Notes: generated by a model not told the origin, from the letters alone. 55,031 bases of DNA from Anaerolineae bacterium (GCA_022822545.1 JAJEBE010000011.1:1-55031), one strand, 5' to 3'. Positions 43,794-52,452 are shown, counted from the first letter of the stretch. Program-made: numbers and translations.

Positions 43794-44362
43794 GCCACCT
43801 CGAAATCAATGCCGAGATACACTTGGTCAAGCGGAAATTCACAGTCCAGCATCGGCAGTGATATCACATCATTCAACTCGGTATGAATCTGCCGCCGCCA
43901 GCCGGAATCGCCTCGCGTATACAACTCTGCGCAAACTCGGCGCTGGTCAACAATGAGATAAGCTTCTATAGAGGGCACATCGTAATAATAGCCGAGTTTT
44001 TCCAGGCGATCACGATCTTCGCTGGTTGGTGATGTCACCTCGAGCACAACAAAGGGATTGATGAGGTTATATTCACTGGCGTCAGCAAAGGCGGGGCGTC
44101 CGCGGACAATGGTGAGATCGGGGTATACGTAGCGGCTCGGATTGACTTGCACGCGCATTTCAGCGGTGCGCAAATTAAAGCGCAGCCGGTCGAGACAGCT
44201 CATGAAGAGATAGATTATATTCACGGTAATGGCGTCGTGCGCGTCGCTGACTCCAGGCATCTCGTAGACTACTCCATCAATGTATTCGTGCTTGCGCTCC
44301 TGTTTCAATTCCCATTCGAGATAGTCTTCGATAGTCATGAGGGGAGAGCGATTGATAGCCAT
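43790..44362 (-). CDS. Uma2 family (DUF820) putative endonuclease
   Basis: 190 residues from the ATG at 44362, with AGGAG 7 bases upstream. MTIEDYLEWE near the start, KHEYIDGVVYEM, YPDLTIVRG and VLEVTSPTSEDRD are the Uma2 blocks; Asp in PDLTIV and Glu in VLEV are the PD-(D/E)XK-like residues, with Lys in RLEKLGYY. This family is abundant in cyanobacteria and Chloroflexota, with no settled function. A TATAAT box on the same strand at 44390-44395 is its likely promoter. Confidence 0.9.
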   Translation of the reverse strand: MAINRSPLMTIEDYLEWELKQERKHEYIDGVVYEMPGVSDAHDAITVNIIYLFMSCLDRLRFNLRTAEMRVQVNPSRYVYPDLTIVRGRPAFADASEYNLINPFVVLEVTSPTSEDRDRLEKLGYYYDVPSIEAYLIVDQRRVCAELYTRGDSGWRRQIHTELNDVISLPMLDCEFPLDQVYLGIDFEVA

Positions 44363-44389
44363 GTCCAAGCTCCTCTCTCTTTCATTGCC

Positions 44390-44395
44390 ATTATA
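44390..44395 (-). promoter_or_regulatory. -10 box of the Uma2 gene
   Basis: Perfect TATAAT on the minus strand, 27 bases before the ATG at 44362. No convincing -35. Confidence 0.45.
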
Positions 44396-44427
44396 GTCCG
44401 CGACATGCGAAATTTCATCAACCTAGT

Positions 44428-45633
44428 TCAAGGCCGCGTCGGGCTGCCATCGGGCAGGCGCGTCTGCGTCCAGTCCTCGACGATATCCCGGGGCGGATAC
44501 TTCGCCGCCAGCGCCTCATCAATATCGATGCCCAAACCGGGCTGGTCATTGGGATACAGATAGCCAGCCTCGATAATCGGCAAGCCGGGGAAGATCTCGT
44601 AGTCCAGCTCGGAAGGCTGATACCACTCCTGCACCCCGAAGTTGGGATGCCACAGGTCAAGCTGCAAGTTGGCCGCATGACCTACCGGCGAGGTATCGCT
44701 GGGACCATGCCAGGCTGTCCGCACGCCGTACATATCGGCGAAGATAGCGGCATTGCGCGCCGGCGTGATCCCGCCCATCTGACTGATGTGCATGCGGATG
44801 AAATCGATCAGCCGCTCCTGAATCAGCATTTGCCACTCATGGGGATTGTTGAATAGCTCGCCCATGGCCAGCGGCGTGGCGCATTGCCCCCGTATCATGC
44901 GGAACCAGTGAATATCTTCGGGCGCCAGCGCATCCTCGAGGAAGAAGAGCTTGAAGCCCTCGACATCTTTGGCGAATTCGACAGCGTGAATCGGCGCCAG
45001 CCGCTCGTGAATATCATGCAGCAGCTCGACCGCTTCGCCGGCCTGCTCGCGCACATAAGCGATCATATCCAGCATCCGCCGGCAATAATCGCGCGGATCG
45101 TAATAGGCGCCCTCCGGAGCGTTCCTGGGCTTGACCATCGGGCTGCCGGCCCCGCCATAGCCGCCCATCTGCACGCGGATGAAACGGTAGCCCTGTTCCA
45201 TATAGGCGAGCACATTGTCCAGCACTGCTTCTTTGGTCAGCGCATTGGCGTGCACATAAACATTGGCCGCCTCGCGCGATTTCCCGCCCAGCAAATCACA
45301 GACCGACATGCCCGCCCGCTTGCCTTTGATATCCCACAGCGCTTGATCGATGCCGGAAATGGCGTTGTTGAGCACCGGTCCATTGCGCCAATACCCATGC
45401 ACCATCGACATATTCCAGATTTCTTCAATGCGGTCGACATCACGGCCGAGCAGGAAGGGTTTCAAGTGGCGCTCGATCGCCGTGGCGACAGCGAAGATGC
45501 GCTGCGTGAAGGTCGCGCAGCCCAAGCCATACAAGCCCGGCTCGGATGTGATGACCTTGACGATGCACAGCCGCGACTTGCCCGGCTGCGTCAAGATGAC
45601 CCTGACGTCTTCAATGGTTATTGGCTTGGGCAT
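44428..45633 (-). CDS. enolase-superfamily dehydratase, ManD/RspA type
   Basis: 401 residues from the ATG at 45633, with GGAGAG 7 bases upstream. Mandelate racemase/muconate lactonising fold: the capping domain covers about 1-125. IRVQMGGYGGAGSPMV and LLHDIHERL carry the active-site region of the D-mannonate dehydratase (RspA/ManD) group. Metal-binding Glu/Asp residues are found in FLEDALAPED and AMGELFNNPHEW, and WHGPSDTSPVGHAAN lines the pocket. Sugar-acid dehydration is the expected chemistry; D-mannonate or D-gluconate are candidates. It is preceded by a 410-base region with palindromes. Confidence 0.87.
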   Translation of the reverse strand: MPKPITIEDVRVILTQPGKSRLCIVKVITSEPGLYGLGCATFTQRIFAVATAIERHLKPFLLGRDVDRIEEIWNMSMVHGYWRNGPVLNNAISGIDQALWDIKGKRAGMSVCDLLGGKSREAANVYVHANALTKEAVLDNVLAYMEQGYRFIRVQMGGYGGAGSPMVKPRNAPEGAYYDPRDYCRRMLDMIAYVREQAGEAVELLHDIHERLAPIHAVEFAKDVEGFKLFFLEDALAPEDIHWFRMIRGQCATPLAMGELFNNPHEWQMLIQERLIDFIRMHISQMGGITPARNAAIFADMYGVRTAWHGPSDTSPVGHAANLQLDLWHPNFGVQEWYQPSELDYEIFPGLPIIEAGYLYPNDQPGLGIDIDEALAAKYPPRDIVEDWTQTRLPDGSPTRP

Positions 45634-46043
45634 TCCTGTTCTCTCCTGCGTTTGAATTTTCCAATCAATGAACATTTGTTCTTGTTTCGCGCGACAAAAC
45701 ATGCTTTAATCGATCTAGCCCTGACTGTCACTGCGAGGCATTCTTCAATGATTCTGCGCTTTCAATCCAATCTTCTCAGCGAAAATGCGCGCGCTTGTCA
45801 GATTGCCAGATTGCCAAAAAAAGTTTTTTCGCTCCGTTTTTGCTATCAATCAGTTCTCGGCAACAGGGCGGCAGCGACAGGATTGGCGGAAAAACTTTCC
45901 CGCGCGCCAACGCCAATACCGGCGCAAAATGCCCGGGATCCCTTGTCAGCACTGGATTTCCCGCTTGGCACACACGGCGAATTCATTGGCGCAATCTGTG
46001 CCAATATCCGCCAAAGATCGCCCCGCCGGCTGTCGAGAACGCC
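45634..46043. other. intergenic region upstream of the ManD/RspA-type gene
   Basis: 410 bases without a recognisable gene. A direct repeat CAGATTGC-CAGATTGC and a run of A then T occur near 45800-45830. Several TTGGC/GCCAA half-sites lie between 45880 and 46015. The clearest is an imperfect palindrome at 45985-46005. Confidence 0.5.
45985..46005. promoter_or_regulatory. operator-like imperfect palindrome
   Basis: Arms ATTGGCGC and GTGCCAAT pair at 7 of 8 positions around AATCT, in the gap between the FAH-family gene and the ManD/RspA-type gene. The size fits a dimeric repressor site, but the distance to the ManD/RspA-type start (about 350 bases) is long. Confidence 0.3.
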
Positions 46044-46850
46044 CTACAGCACGCGACAGCGATTCGTCAATTTGCCGATGCCCTCGATCTCCACACTGAC
46101 CAGGCTGCCCGCGCCCAGAAACTCGGGCGGATTCATCGCCTTGCCGACACCGGCTGGCGTGCCGGTCAGAATCATATCGCCCGGATTGAGCGTGAAAGCT
46201 CGCGAGAGGTAAGCGATCAAATGACGCACGTTGAAGATCATATCGGCGGTCGAGCCGTCCTGCTTGACGACGCCATCAACCGTCGTCACGATGCGCAAGT
46301 TCTGCGGGTCGGGGATCTCGTCGCGAGTGGCTACTATCGGACCCAGCGGGCAGAAAGTATCCAGGCCTTTCGCCCGCACCCACTGCTTGTCCCGCGTCTG
46401 CAAGTCCCGCGCCGAGACATCATTCGCGATCGTATAACCGAAGACATAATCCAGCGCGTCCGCTTGCGAAACTCGGCGAGCGGTCACGCCAATGATGACA
46501 GCGAGCTCGCCCTCCCAATCGACCTGCGCCGTCAAATCCGCCTCCCATTCGATGACATCGCCATCGCCGATGACTGCGCTCGGCATGACGGCAAAGACAA
46601 GCGGCTCGGTCGGCACTTCGTTATTGAGCTCGCGGGCGTGCTCGGCGTAATTACGGCCGATCGCCAGGATCTTGCCCGGAATCAGCGGCGGCAGGACGCT
46701 CGCATCGGCCAGGGAGTCCAGGTTGCCGGCGGGCTGCGGCGCCGCGGCCATCAACTCGGTCAAGTCGCTGTTGCCGAGCGGCCGAATATCATCGCCCTCT
46801 ACAACGCCGATGCAACTGTTTCCGCCTTTCGCATATCGAATCAGCTTCAT
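46044..46850 (-). CDS. fumarylacetoacetate hydrolase family protein
   Basis: 268 residues. An N-terminal ~65-residue domain precedes the catalytic FAH fold: IGRNYAEHARE, VDWEGELAVIIG with acidic metal ligands, GYTIANDVSARD, and TGTPAGVG. The family includes hydrolases and decarboxylases of 2-oxo acids in aromatic and sugar-acid breakdown. GGGACGGGAT precedes the ATG. It is followed on the same strand, after 410 bases, by the ManD/RspA-type gene, so a sugar-acid pathway link is possible. Confidence 0.92.
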   Translation of the reverse strand: MKLIRYAKGGNSCIGVVEGDDIRPLGNSDLTELMAAAPQPAGNLDSLADASVLPPLIPGKILAIGRNYAEHARELNNEVPTEPLVFAVMPSAVIGDGDVIEWEADLTAQVDWEGELAVIIGVTARRVSQADALDYVFGYTIANDVSARDLQTRDKQWVRAKGLDTFCPLGPIVATRDEIPDPQNLRIVTTVDGVVKQDGSTADMIFNVRHLIAYLSRAFTLNPGDMILTGTPAGVGKAMNPPEFLGAGSLVSVEIEGIGKLTNRCRVL

Positions 46851-46992
46851 ATCCCGTCCCTATCCATTGCTCGCATAATTCGCGCTAGTCTAGCAAACCG
46901 AAGGAAACAAGACCAGCAGGCAACATCGAAACCTGCTTGTACAGACCCACAATCGATTCGAAGCGGAGGCGCGCATCGCGTTTTCCAATCTC

Positions 46993-47001
46993 TGATAAAA
47001 T
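46993..47001 (+). promoter_or_regulatory. extended -10 promoter of the lipoprotein gene
   Basis: TG, A, TAAAAT, 44 bases before the chosen TTG start at 47045. Confidence 0.45.
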
Positions 47002-47044
47002 GCAGTTGTTGCCGCTTCATCAACTGGATTCCGGGAGACGATCA

Positions 47045-47608
47045 TTGAAGCTGCTTCGCGCGCTCGCGCTGACATCACTCATACTGCCGCTGCTGGTCGC
47101 CTGCAGCGATACCGGCAATAGTCCCAATGACGCGACCTCCGCCCAGCGGCTCTTGCCGAACCTGGCCGCCTACACCGCCTCCGATGTCGATACGACCCTT
47201 GATGGCGCTTTCGCCGCCGTCGGCGGGGCGTCGCTCTTGAGTGGGCAAGTCGGCCTCACCGCCGTCGTCGCCAAAGCCGAGCAGATCTTGCAGTGCTTCC
47301 AGGATCGCGGCGCGCTGGCGGCCAAGTTTTACCGGGAGCAAGATTCCACTATCACCGCGCCCAAGATCGGCGGCGCGATGGTGCTCAACCAGTCGCGCGT
47401 CAATCAGGAGATTATCAATTGCATGCTGGGCGGGCAAGAAGACGCGGCCAGCGCCCAGACCTTCGCCATTGAGCCTTGCGCCAGCGCCGGCAACTTCACC
47501 TACGAAGGCGATTCCATCAGCTACTTCTATGTCGGCTCGCACCCCGATGTCTGCGCCGTCTTCCAGTTGCACTTCGACAACCTCGCCGGCGGGACCGATA
47601 GCGAATGA
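47045..47608 (+). CDS. predicted lipoprotein of unknown function
   Basis: 187 residues from the TTG at 47045, which has GGGAG 7 bases upstream. This start gives a clean lipoprotein signal: basic n-region KLLRALAL, hydrophobic stretch, and lipobox LVAC with the modified Cys at about 20. Longer in-frame starts overlap the promoter. The mature part is about 165 residues, with four more cysteines (CFQD, NCML, PCAS, VCAVF) that could form two disulfides. No family recognised. Two genes further on lie sugar-active proteins, but no direct link is visible. Confidence 0.75.
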   Translation: MKLLRALALTSLILPLLVACSDTGNSPNDATSAQRLLPNLAAYTASDVDTTLDGAFAAVGGASLLSGQVGLTAVVAKAEQILQCFQDRGALAAKFYREQDSTITAPKIGGAMVLNQSRVNQEIINCMLGGQEDAASAQTFAIEPCASAGNFTYEGDSISYFYVGSHPDVCAVFQLHFDNLAGGTDSE

Positions 47609-47663
47609 GCGCGCGAGTTGAACCGACATATCCCGCATAGTCGCCAAAGACGCAAGTATGTAG

Positions 47664-47684
47664 GGGCGACTTGCCAGGTCGCCC
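47664..47684 (-). repeat. hairpin repeat, inverted single copy
   Basis: Plus-strand arms GGGCGACTT (47664-47672) and AGGTCGCCC (47676-47684) around GCC, with a GTAG tract before it; the conserved CTAC tail is therefore on the minus strand. Member of the 6354 family in reverse orientation. Confidence 0.75.
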
Positions 47685-47732
47685 GCAAAGGAATATCAAA
47701 ACAATCGGCTTAAGCGATACAAGGAAAAACAA

Positions 47733-48818
47733 ATGACCGGATTCAACGGATTGGGCTTACACCTGGGCAATCTATCGCGGCTGTCTTCGGCGAAGTCGCG
47801 CTCGCTAAGCGCCGAGAACTTTGATGGCGCCAAAGGCCGCGGCGGCATGGCGAAGGAAGGCACCGGCAGCGGGGCCGCCCGCGACCTCGGCCACGGCTGG
47901 AAGGTATCGCCATCGGTGCGCATCAAGGCGGGCGAAACTTTCACCATGGCCGATATCGCCGGACCGGGAGCGATCCAGCAAATCTGGATGACGCCGACCG
48001 GCATCTGGCGTTATTGCATCCTCCGCATCTACTGGGATGACAGCGAATACCCGTCGGTCGAATGCCCAATCGGCGATTTTTTCGCCGTCGGCTGGGGCGA
48101 ATACGCTCAGGTCACTTCCCTGCCCATCTGCGTCAATCCCGGCAGCGCCTTCAATTCTTATTGGGAAATGCCCTTCCGCGAGCGCTGCCGCATGACCATC
48201 AGCAATATCGCCGAAGAGGATATGACGCTCTACTATCAAGTGAATTACACCCTGACCGATGTGCCGGAGGACGCCGCCTATTTCCATGCCCAGTTCCGCC
48301 GCGTCAACCCCCTGCCCTACAAAGATGTCTACACCATCGTCGACGGCATCCGCGGCCGCGGGCATTACGTGGGCACGTACGTGGCCTGGGGCAGCAATAA
48401 CAACGGCTGGTGGGGCGAGGGCGAGCTGAAGTTCTACCTCGATGGCGATGAATACCCGACCATCTGCGGCACCGGTACGGAAGATTACTTCTGCGGCTCC
48501 TACAACTTCGATCCCAGCCCGCGGCACAACGAAGGCTACGTCACCTTCACCACACCCTACGCCGGCTTCCACCAGGTGATCCGCCCCGATACCGACTACA
48601 AGACACAGTTCCGGATGGGCATGTATCGCTGGCATATCATGGACCCCATCCGCTTCGACGCCGATTTGCAGGTGACTATGCAAGCGCTGGGCTGGGGCTA
48701 CAACCGCCGCTACCTGCCGCTGCAAGACGACATCGCCTCGGTCGCCTACTGGTATCAGACCCTGCCGCAGGCGCCTTTCCCGCCCCTGCCCGAACGCGAG
48801 CAGTTGCAGATCATCTAG
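47733..48818 (+). CDS. GH172 (DUF2961) family glycoside hydrolase-like protein
   Basis: 361 residues, full length for the family. It begins with SLSAENFDGAKGRGGMAKEGTGSGAARDLG-like sequence, contains PIGDFFAVGWGEY, and near residues 228-250 carries WWGEGELKFYLDGDEYPTICGTGTEDYFCGSY-like sequence with the conserved acidic residues. GH172 members include difructose-dianhydride-forming and alpha-D-fructo/arabinofuranosidases. No signal peptide, so it appears cytoplasmic and would act on imported oligosaccharides. AGGAAAAACAA precedes the ATG. It overlaps the convergent glycosyltransferase gene by 8 bases. Confidence 0.9.
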   Translation: MTGFNGLGLHLGNLSRLSSAKSRSLSAENFDGAKGRGGMAKEGTGSGAARDLGHGWKVSPSVRIKAGETFTMADIAGPGAIQQIWMTPTGIWRYCILRIYWDDSEYPSVECPIGDFFAVGWGEYAQVTSLPICVNPGSAFNSYWEMPFRERCRMTISNIAEEDMTLYYQVNYTLTDVPEDAAYFHAQFRRVNPLPYKDVYTIVDGIRGRGHYVGTYVAWGSNNNGWWGEGELKFYLDGDEYPTICGTGTEDYFCGSYNFDPSPRHNEGYVTFTTPYAGFHQVIRPDTDYKTQFRMGMYRWHIMDPIRFDADLQVTMQALGWGYNRRYLPLQDDIASVAYWYQTLPQAPFPPLPEREQLQII

Positions 48819-49995
48819 CGCGGCAGATTTCTTCGTAAAGCTGTTCGTAGCTGGAAGCCGTCCGCGCCCAGCTGTACTGCGATTCGATCAGCGCGCGACC
48901 ATTCTTCGAAAGTCGTTCTCGCAGCGCGGCATCGCCCAGCAACTCGATCGTCCTTCGCGCGATCTGCTCCACCGGAGCGATGACCGCCGATTCACCCGCG
49001 CGAACGTCAATGCCGTCGACGCTCAGCGGCGTCGCCGCGACCGGAATGCCCATCGCCAGCGCTTCCAGCACCTTGTTCTTCAAGCCGGCGCCGATCCGCA
49101 GCGGGCATACGAAGACCGTCGCCCGCGCCAGGTAGGGCGTCACGTCCGGCACTCTGCCGCTGACTTCAATGTGCTCATTCGCCAATTGGCGCAGCCAGGC
49201 CGGCGGATTGTTGCCGATCAACTGCAGCCGCGCCCCCGGCAGCGCCTGACGCGCCTGCGGCAGCACCTTGTCAACTAGAATTCGCGCCGCATCCTGATTC
49301 GGCGGGTACTCGTAGTTGCCGACGAAGAGCAGCGTATGCGGGTCACGTTCCGTACCGCGGGGGCGAAAGCGCTCAAGCTCGATGCCGTTGGGTATCACCG
49401 TGACTGACAGCGCCGGCTGCAATGCCAGCAGTTGCGCCCGATCCGCTTCCGAGATGACCACCGTCCGGTCGTAAGGAGTGTACATGAAGCGTTCAAAGCG
49501 GCGGACAAACGGCAAACGCAGGCGCGCGCCTAGCTGCCCACCCCGCGCTGCCGACCGCAGATACAGCGCGTGCGATTCGTAGGGCGTGATCAGATTGGGC
49601 AGATCCGCGAAGAGCGGATGAAACTCGTAGACGCTGACCGAGCCGAAGCAATGGACCAGATCGTAGTCCGCTTGTTCCAGGCGCGCGGCAATACTATGCC
49701 AAAGCGGCGGACAGAAACTCCGCTCGGCGGACGCGGCGAAGCGCCCCCCCGGCGCCACCAGACGCCGCAGGTACGCTATACCGTCGCGGCGCGGCTCGGG
49801 GAACAGCTCGATGTGGCGGAAGAAGGAGCGGTACTCGTCTACTTGCCCTGGATCCTCAGCGCGGTCATACAGCGCCAGCAAATCTATGACATAGCCCCGC
49901 CGGGAAAGCTCGCGCGCCAGATGCCAGATAATCAGCCGGTCGCCGAGATGCAGCGGATATGGCGGGCAGCGCGATATGAGCAGGATGGTTTTCAT
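48811..49995 (-). CDS. GT4-type glycosyltransferase
   Basis: 394 residues from the ATG at 49995. It is a GT-B enzyme: ISRCPPYPLHLGDRLIIWHLARELSRRG at the start is typical of the TIGR03087-like group, VIPNGIELERF marks the domain junction, LLFVGNYEYPPNQDAA starts the donor domain, and CPLRIGAGLKNKVLEALAMGIPVAAT is the nucleotide-sugar binding E-x7-E region. It probably adds a sugar to a surface or exopolysaccharide precursor. Its 3' end overlaps the GH172 gene by 8 bases. Confidence 0.9.
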   Translation of the reverse strand: MKTILLISRCPPYPLHLGDRLIIWHLARELSRRGYVIDLLALYDRAEDPGQVDEYRSFFRHIELFPEPRRDGIAYLRRLVAPGGRFAASAERSFCPPLWHSIAARLEQADYDLVHCFGSVSVYEFHPLFADLPNLITPYESHALYLRSAARGGQLGARLRLPFVRRFERFMYTPYDRTVVISEADRAQLLALQPALSVTVIPNGIELERFRPRGTERDPHTLLFVGNYEYPPNQDAARILVDKVLPQARQALPGARLQLIGNNPPAWLRQLANEHIEVSGRVPDVTPYLARATVFVCPLRIGAGLKNKVLEALAMGIPVAATPLSVDGIDVRAGESAVIAPVEQIARRTIELLGDAALRERLSKNGRALIESQYSWARTASSYEQLYEEICRAR

Positions 49996-50085
49996 GGGCC
50001 GGCGGCCCAAAACGGGCTTCGCATGTTCGTATCCGCGCGGTGATTGGTCGAACAGCCTAGTCCCATACTACAACAGGCCAAGAGC

Positions 50086-50113
50086 AAAAGCTCGCCAGGA
50101 AGACGAGCCTTTT
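50086..50113 (-). terminator. intrinsic terminator after tRNA-Phe
   Basis: On the minus strand, AAAAGGCTCG pairs with CGAGCTTTT (one bulged G) around a 9-base loop and ends in a TTTT run, starting 4 bases after the tRNA 3' end. Confidence 0.6.
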
Positions 50114-50116
50114 CTG

Positions 50117-50189
50117 TGCCGAGACCCAGACTTGAACTGGGGACACCCGCATTTTCAGTGCGATGCTCTACCAACTGAGCTATCTCGGC
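50117..50189 (-). tRNA. tRNA-Phe (GAA)
   Basis: Folds as a 73-nucleotide cloverleaf on the minus strand: acceptor GCCGAGA/TCTCGGC with discriminator A, D arm GCTC-AGTTGGTA-GAGC, anticodon stem TCGCA/TGCGG with loop CTGAAAA (anticodon GAA), and T stem CCCAG/CTGGG around TTCAAGT. The 3' CCA is not encoded. Confidence 0.96.
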
Positions 50190-50239
50190 ATGACGCGATA
50201 TCTTAGGAACAAAGAGTGTAGAGTGAGCGCGAAGAGATG

Positions 50240-51091
50240 TCAAGACAATTGTCGCGATGCCAGCCATTCGGCAATGATGCGCGCGGTCTCGCGCGGCGCC
50301 GCCTGCGGGAAGAGATGCCCCTGCCCAGCCATTTCGTAGAAGTCAACTTCGGGAAGAAGCATACGCGCCTCGGCATAAGCGGCTTCGGGGAAGGTATGGC
50401 TGTGACCGGCGCGGATGATCAAAGTCGGCGCCAAGCCATTCAACTTGGGCAAATCACGCCAGATATCGCGGTACACGGTCGAGAAGTAATGCGCTTCCCA
50501 AGCCGTGCTCCAGCTTAATTCAAAGCCGGCCTCATCGGCCCGGCGCCGCAATCCGTGCTCGACATAGAGGCGCAAGGTCGCTTCATCCCAATCGGCGAAG
50601 ACGCTTTTCTCCCGAAATCGCTGAAAAGCTTCATCGCGGCTCTCAAAGCAGGGCCGCCGCCGCAGCGCCGCGCTGACCAAAGGAAAGTCCTCGACGGCGC
50701 CTTCGTCCCAGGCGCGGCCGAGCATATCGAGCACTGCCCGCGGCAGAATCACCGGATCGAGCATGATCAGAGCTTTGAAAGTCCCCGGCGATTTGAGCAG
50801 CGCCAGCAAGGAGACGATGCCGCCGAGAGAATGCCCTACCGCCAGGACATCGCGCAGGTCATGCCGCGCAAGACCGGCCAGCAGATCATCGGCATCGGCG
50901 CTCCAGGAGCGGAATCCCGCAGGCGGCAGCTCATCGCCCCAGAGAGGGCGCGGCGGCAGGCAGAAGGCGCGCCAGTCTTTCAAGGGCCGCAGCAGCGGCA
51001 GGTAGGTCTGCGGCGGGAAGCCATTGGCGGGCATGATGTGCAGGGTCGGCGCATCGTCTTCGCCGGTGAGTTCGATCAAGGTCTGCGGCAT
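50240..51091 (-). CDS. alpha/beta hydrolase
   Basis: 283 residues. ANGFPPQTYLPLLRPL gives the oxyanion region, VGHSLGGIVSLLALL the nucleophile Ser (about 89), and GQGHLFPQAAP the catalytic His near the C-terminus; an acid residue is plausible in IIRAGHSHTF or EVDFYE. Abhydrolase_6-type serine hydrolase with an unknown ester, thioester or C-C bond substrate. No signal peptide. It is divergent from the DUF2304 gene. Confidence 0.88.
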   Translation of the reverse strand: MPQTLIELTGEDDAPTLHIMPANGFPPQTYLPLLRPLKDWRAFCLPPRPLWGDELPPAGFRSWSADADDLLAGLARHDLRDVLAVGHSLGGIVSLLALLKSPGTFKALIMLDPVILPRAVLDMLGRAWDEGAVEDFPLVSAALRRRPCFESRDEAFQRFREKSVFADWDEATLRLYVEHGLRRRADEAGFELSWSTAWEAHYFSTVYRDIWRDLPKLNGLAPTLIIRAGHSHTFPEAAYAEARMLLPEVDFYEMAGQGHLFPQAAPRETARIIAEWLASRQLS

Positions 51092-51107
51092 CAGCTAGCC
51101 CGTTTCA

Positions 51108-51116
51108 TGCTATGTT
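51108..51116 (+). promoter_or_regulatory. weak extended -10 element
   Basis: TG, C, TATGTT, 59 bases before the ATG of the DUF2304 gene. Only four of six -10 positions match. Confidence 0.25.
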
Positions 51117-51174
51117 AGGAGAGGATGTCATCTTGCCCGGCTGTATGAGAAAACAGCGACTGAGGAGACTCAAC

Positions 51175-51555
51175 ATGATTGATCGCTCGATAGTCTTTAC
51201 AGTTGGCGCCGCTTTGATCGCTCTACTGGTGGTTTTGGAATTGGTGCGGCGGCGGCGGCTGAGCGAGGAATACTCCTTGCTCTGGCTGGGCACAGCGGTC
51301 GTCATGCTGATCCTGGGCCTCTGGCGCGATCTCCTCCACAGTTTGGCGGCCTTAGTCGGCATCTATGACCCCTCTAATCTGCTCTTTTTACTGGCGGCGC
51401 TCTTTATGCTCTTCATCCAGCTTTATTTTTCCACCGTCATCACCCGGCTCACGTATGAAAGCAAAGAAGCCGCTCAACAGATCGCCTTGCTCCGCCTCGA
51501 GCTGGAGCAGTTACGCGCTGAGCAAGGTAATGGCGACAAAGACGATAGCGATTAA
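51175..51555 (+). CDS. DUF2304 family membrane protein
   Basis: 126 residues from the ATG at 51175, GAGGAG 7 bases upstream. Three membrane segments (about 8-22, 32-49, 66-88) surround the family signature RRRLSEEYSLLWL. A charged C-terminal helix (YESKEAAQQIALLRLELEQLR) may be a short coiled coil. DUF2304 proteins usually accompany GT2 glycosyltransferases in polysaccharide loci; none is adjacent here. Its last 45 bases overlap the convergent rhomboid gene. Confidence 0.88.
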   Translation: MIDRSIVFTVGAALIALLVVLELVRRRRLSEEYSLLWLGTAVVMLILGLWRDLLHSLAALVGIYDPSNLLFLLAALFMLFIQLYFSTVITRLTYESKEAAQQIALLRLELEQLRAEQGNGDKDDSD

Positions 51556-52329
51556 GGCGCCAATGTAAATGACCAGGTCGGGCAGGTGAAGGCGCAGAGG
51601 ATTGCGGTCCACCGCCGCGATGCCCCGCCCGGCCGCATCCGGTATCGCTACCAGCGCCAGGCGCGGTCCGATGCGCCAAGCCAGCAGCGCACCGCCGAGC
51701 ATGCCGCCGATATGCCCCCAGTTGTCGATGCGCGACCCCGGCAAGAAGCCGATCATCAGGTTGATGGCGATGATGATCGCCATGTGCTGCAACTGCGCGC
51801 GCACATTGGCATAGACCCGGCGGTTCTGATAAAGGTGCATGGCTTGAGCGGCGAAGATCGCGAATACCGCCCCCGACGCCCCGACCGAAGCGCTATCCAC
51901 GCCGCCGAGCAGCAAGCTCAGCGCCGAGCCACTCAGCCCGCCCAGCAGATATATCAGCAGAAATCGCAGCCGGCCAAATATCGGCTCCATTCCCCGCCCG
52001 ATAATCAATAGCGCATAGACATTGAAGAAGACGTGACCGAGGCTGCCGTGCAGGAACATCGCGGTGAACAGGCGATAGACCTCGCCATCTATGACCACAG
52101 CCTGCGGGATCAGCGCGCCGCGCAGGAACAATTCCCAATCCAACTGCGGCGACAGGTAACCGGCCAGGTATATCAAGCCGTTAAGCGCCACCAAGACGTA
52201 GGTCAATAACGGCTGTTTGCGCAGCGGCGTTCGCGGACGCTCCTTGCTCTCAGCCGCCTTCGCGGGTGTCACAAGCCGCGACTCGCCTTGTTCGTATAAT
52301 GGATGGTTTTTCTTGTCCTCTTGCGACAT
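51511..52329 (-). CDS. rhomboid family intramembrane serine protease
   Basis: 272 residues. A cytoplasmic N-terminal ~40 residues precede at least six membrane segments. Rhomboid features: FTAMFLHGSLGHVFFNVYAL (the HxxxN-type second helix), the catalytic Ser in GASGAVFA, and the catalytic His in NWGHIGGMLGGALLAW. It cleaves membrane proteins within the bilayer. The C-terminal ~40 residues contain one more hydrophobic helix. It overlaps the convergent DUF2304 gene by 45 bases. Confidence 0.93.
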   Translation of the reverse strand: MSQEDKKNHPLYEQGESRLVTPAKAAESKERPRTPLRKQPLLTYVLVALNGLIYLAGYLSPQLDWELFLRGALIPQAVVIDGEVYRLFTAMFLHGSLGHVFFNVYALLIIGRGMEPIFGRLRFLLIYLLGGLSGSALSLLLGGVDSASVGASGAVFAIFAAQAMHLYQNRRVYANVRAQLQHMAIIIAINLMIGFLPGSRIDNWGHIGGMLGGALLAWRIGPRLALVAIPDAAGRGIAAVDRNPLRLHLPDLVIYIGALIAIVFVAITLLSA

Positions 52330-52452
52330 AGAACTTTCCGCCCGTCAAAATTTGCGTCACACCTAAGTTTACGCGACAATCTTGTGTCGGTCGCGCATGG
52401 CAGCGGGACGGGCATGGATATTAGGATTCACATGCAAAATCGCTGCGGTTTA

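Noticed and set aside
50240..51091. Haloalkane dehalogenase or other specific hydrolase name
   Set aside because: Only the generic alpha/beta hydrolase motifs are visible; the cap-domain residues do not identify a substrate.
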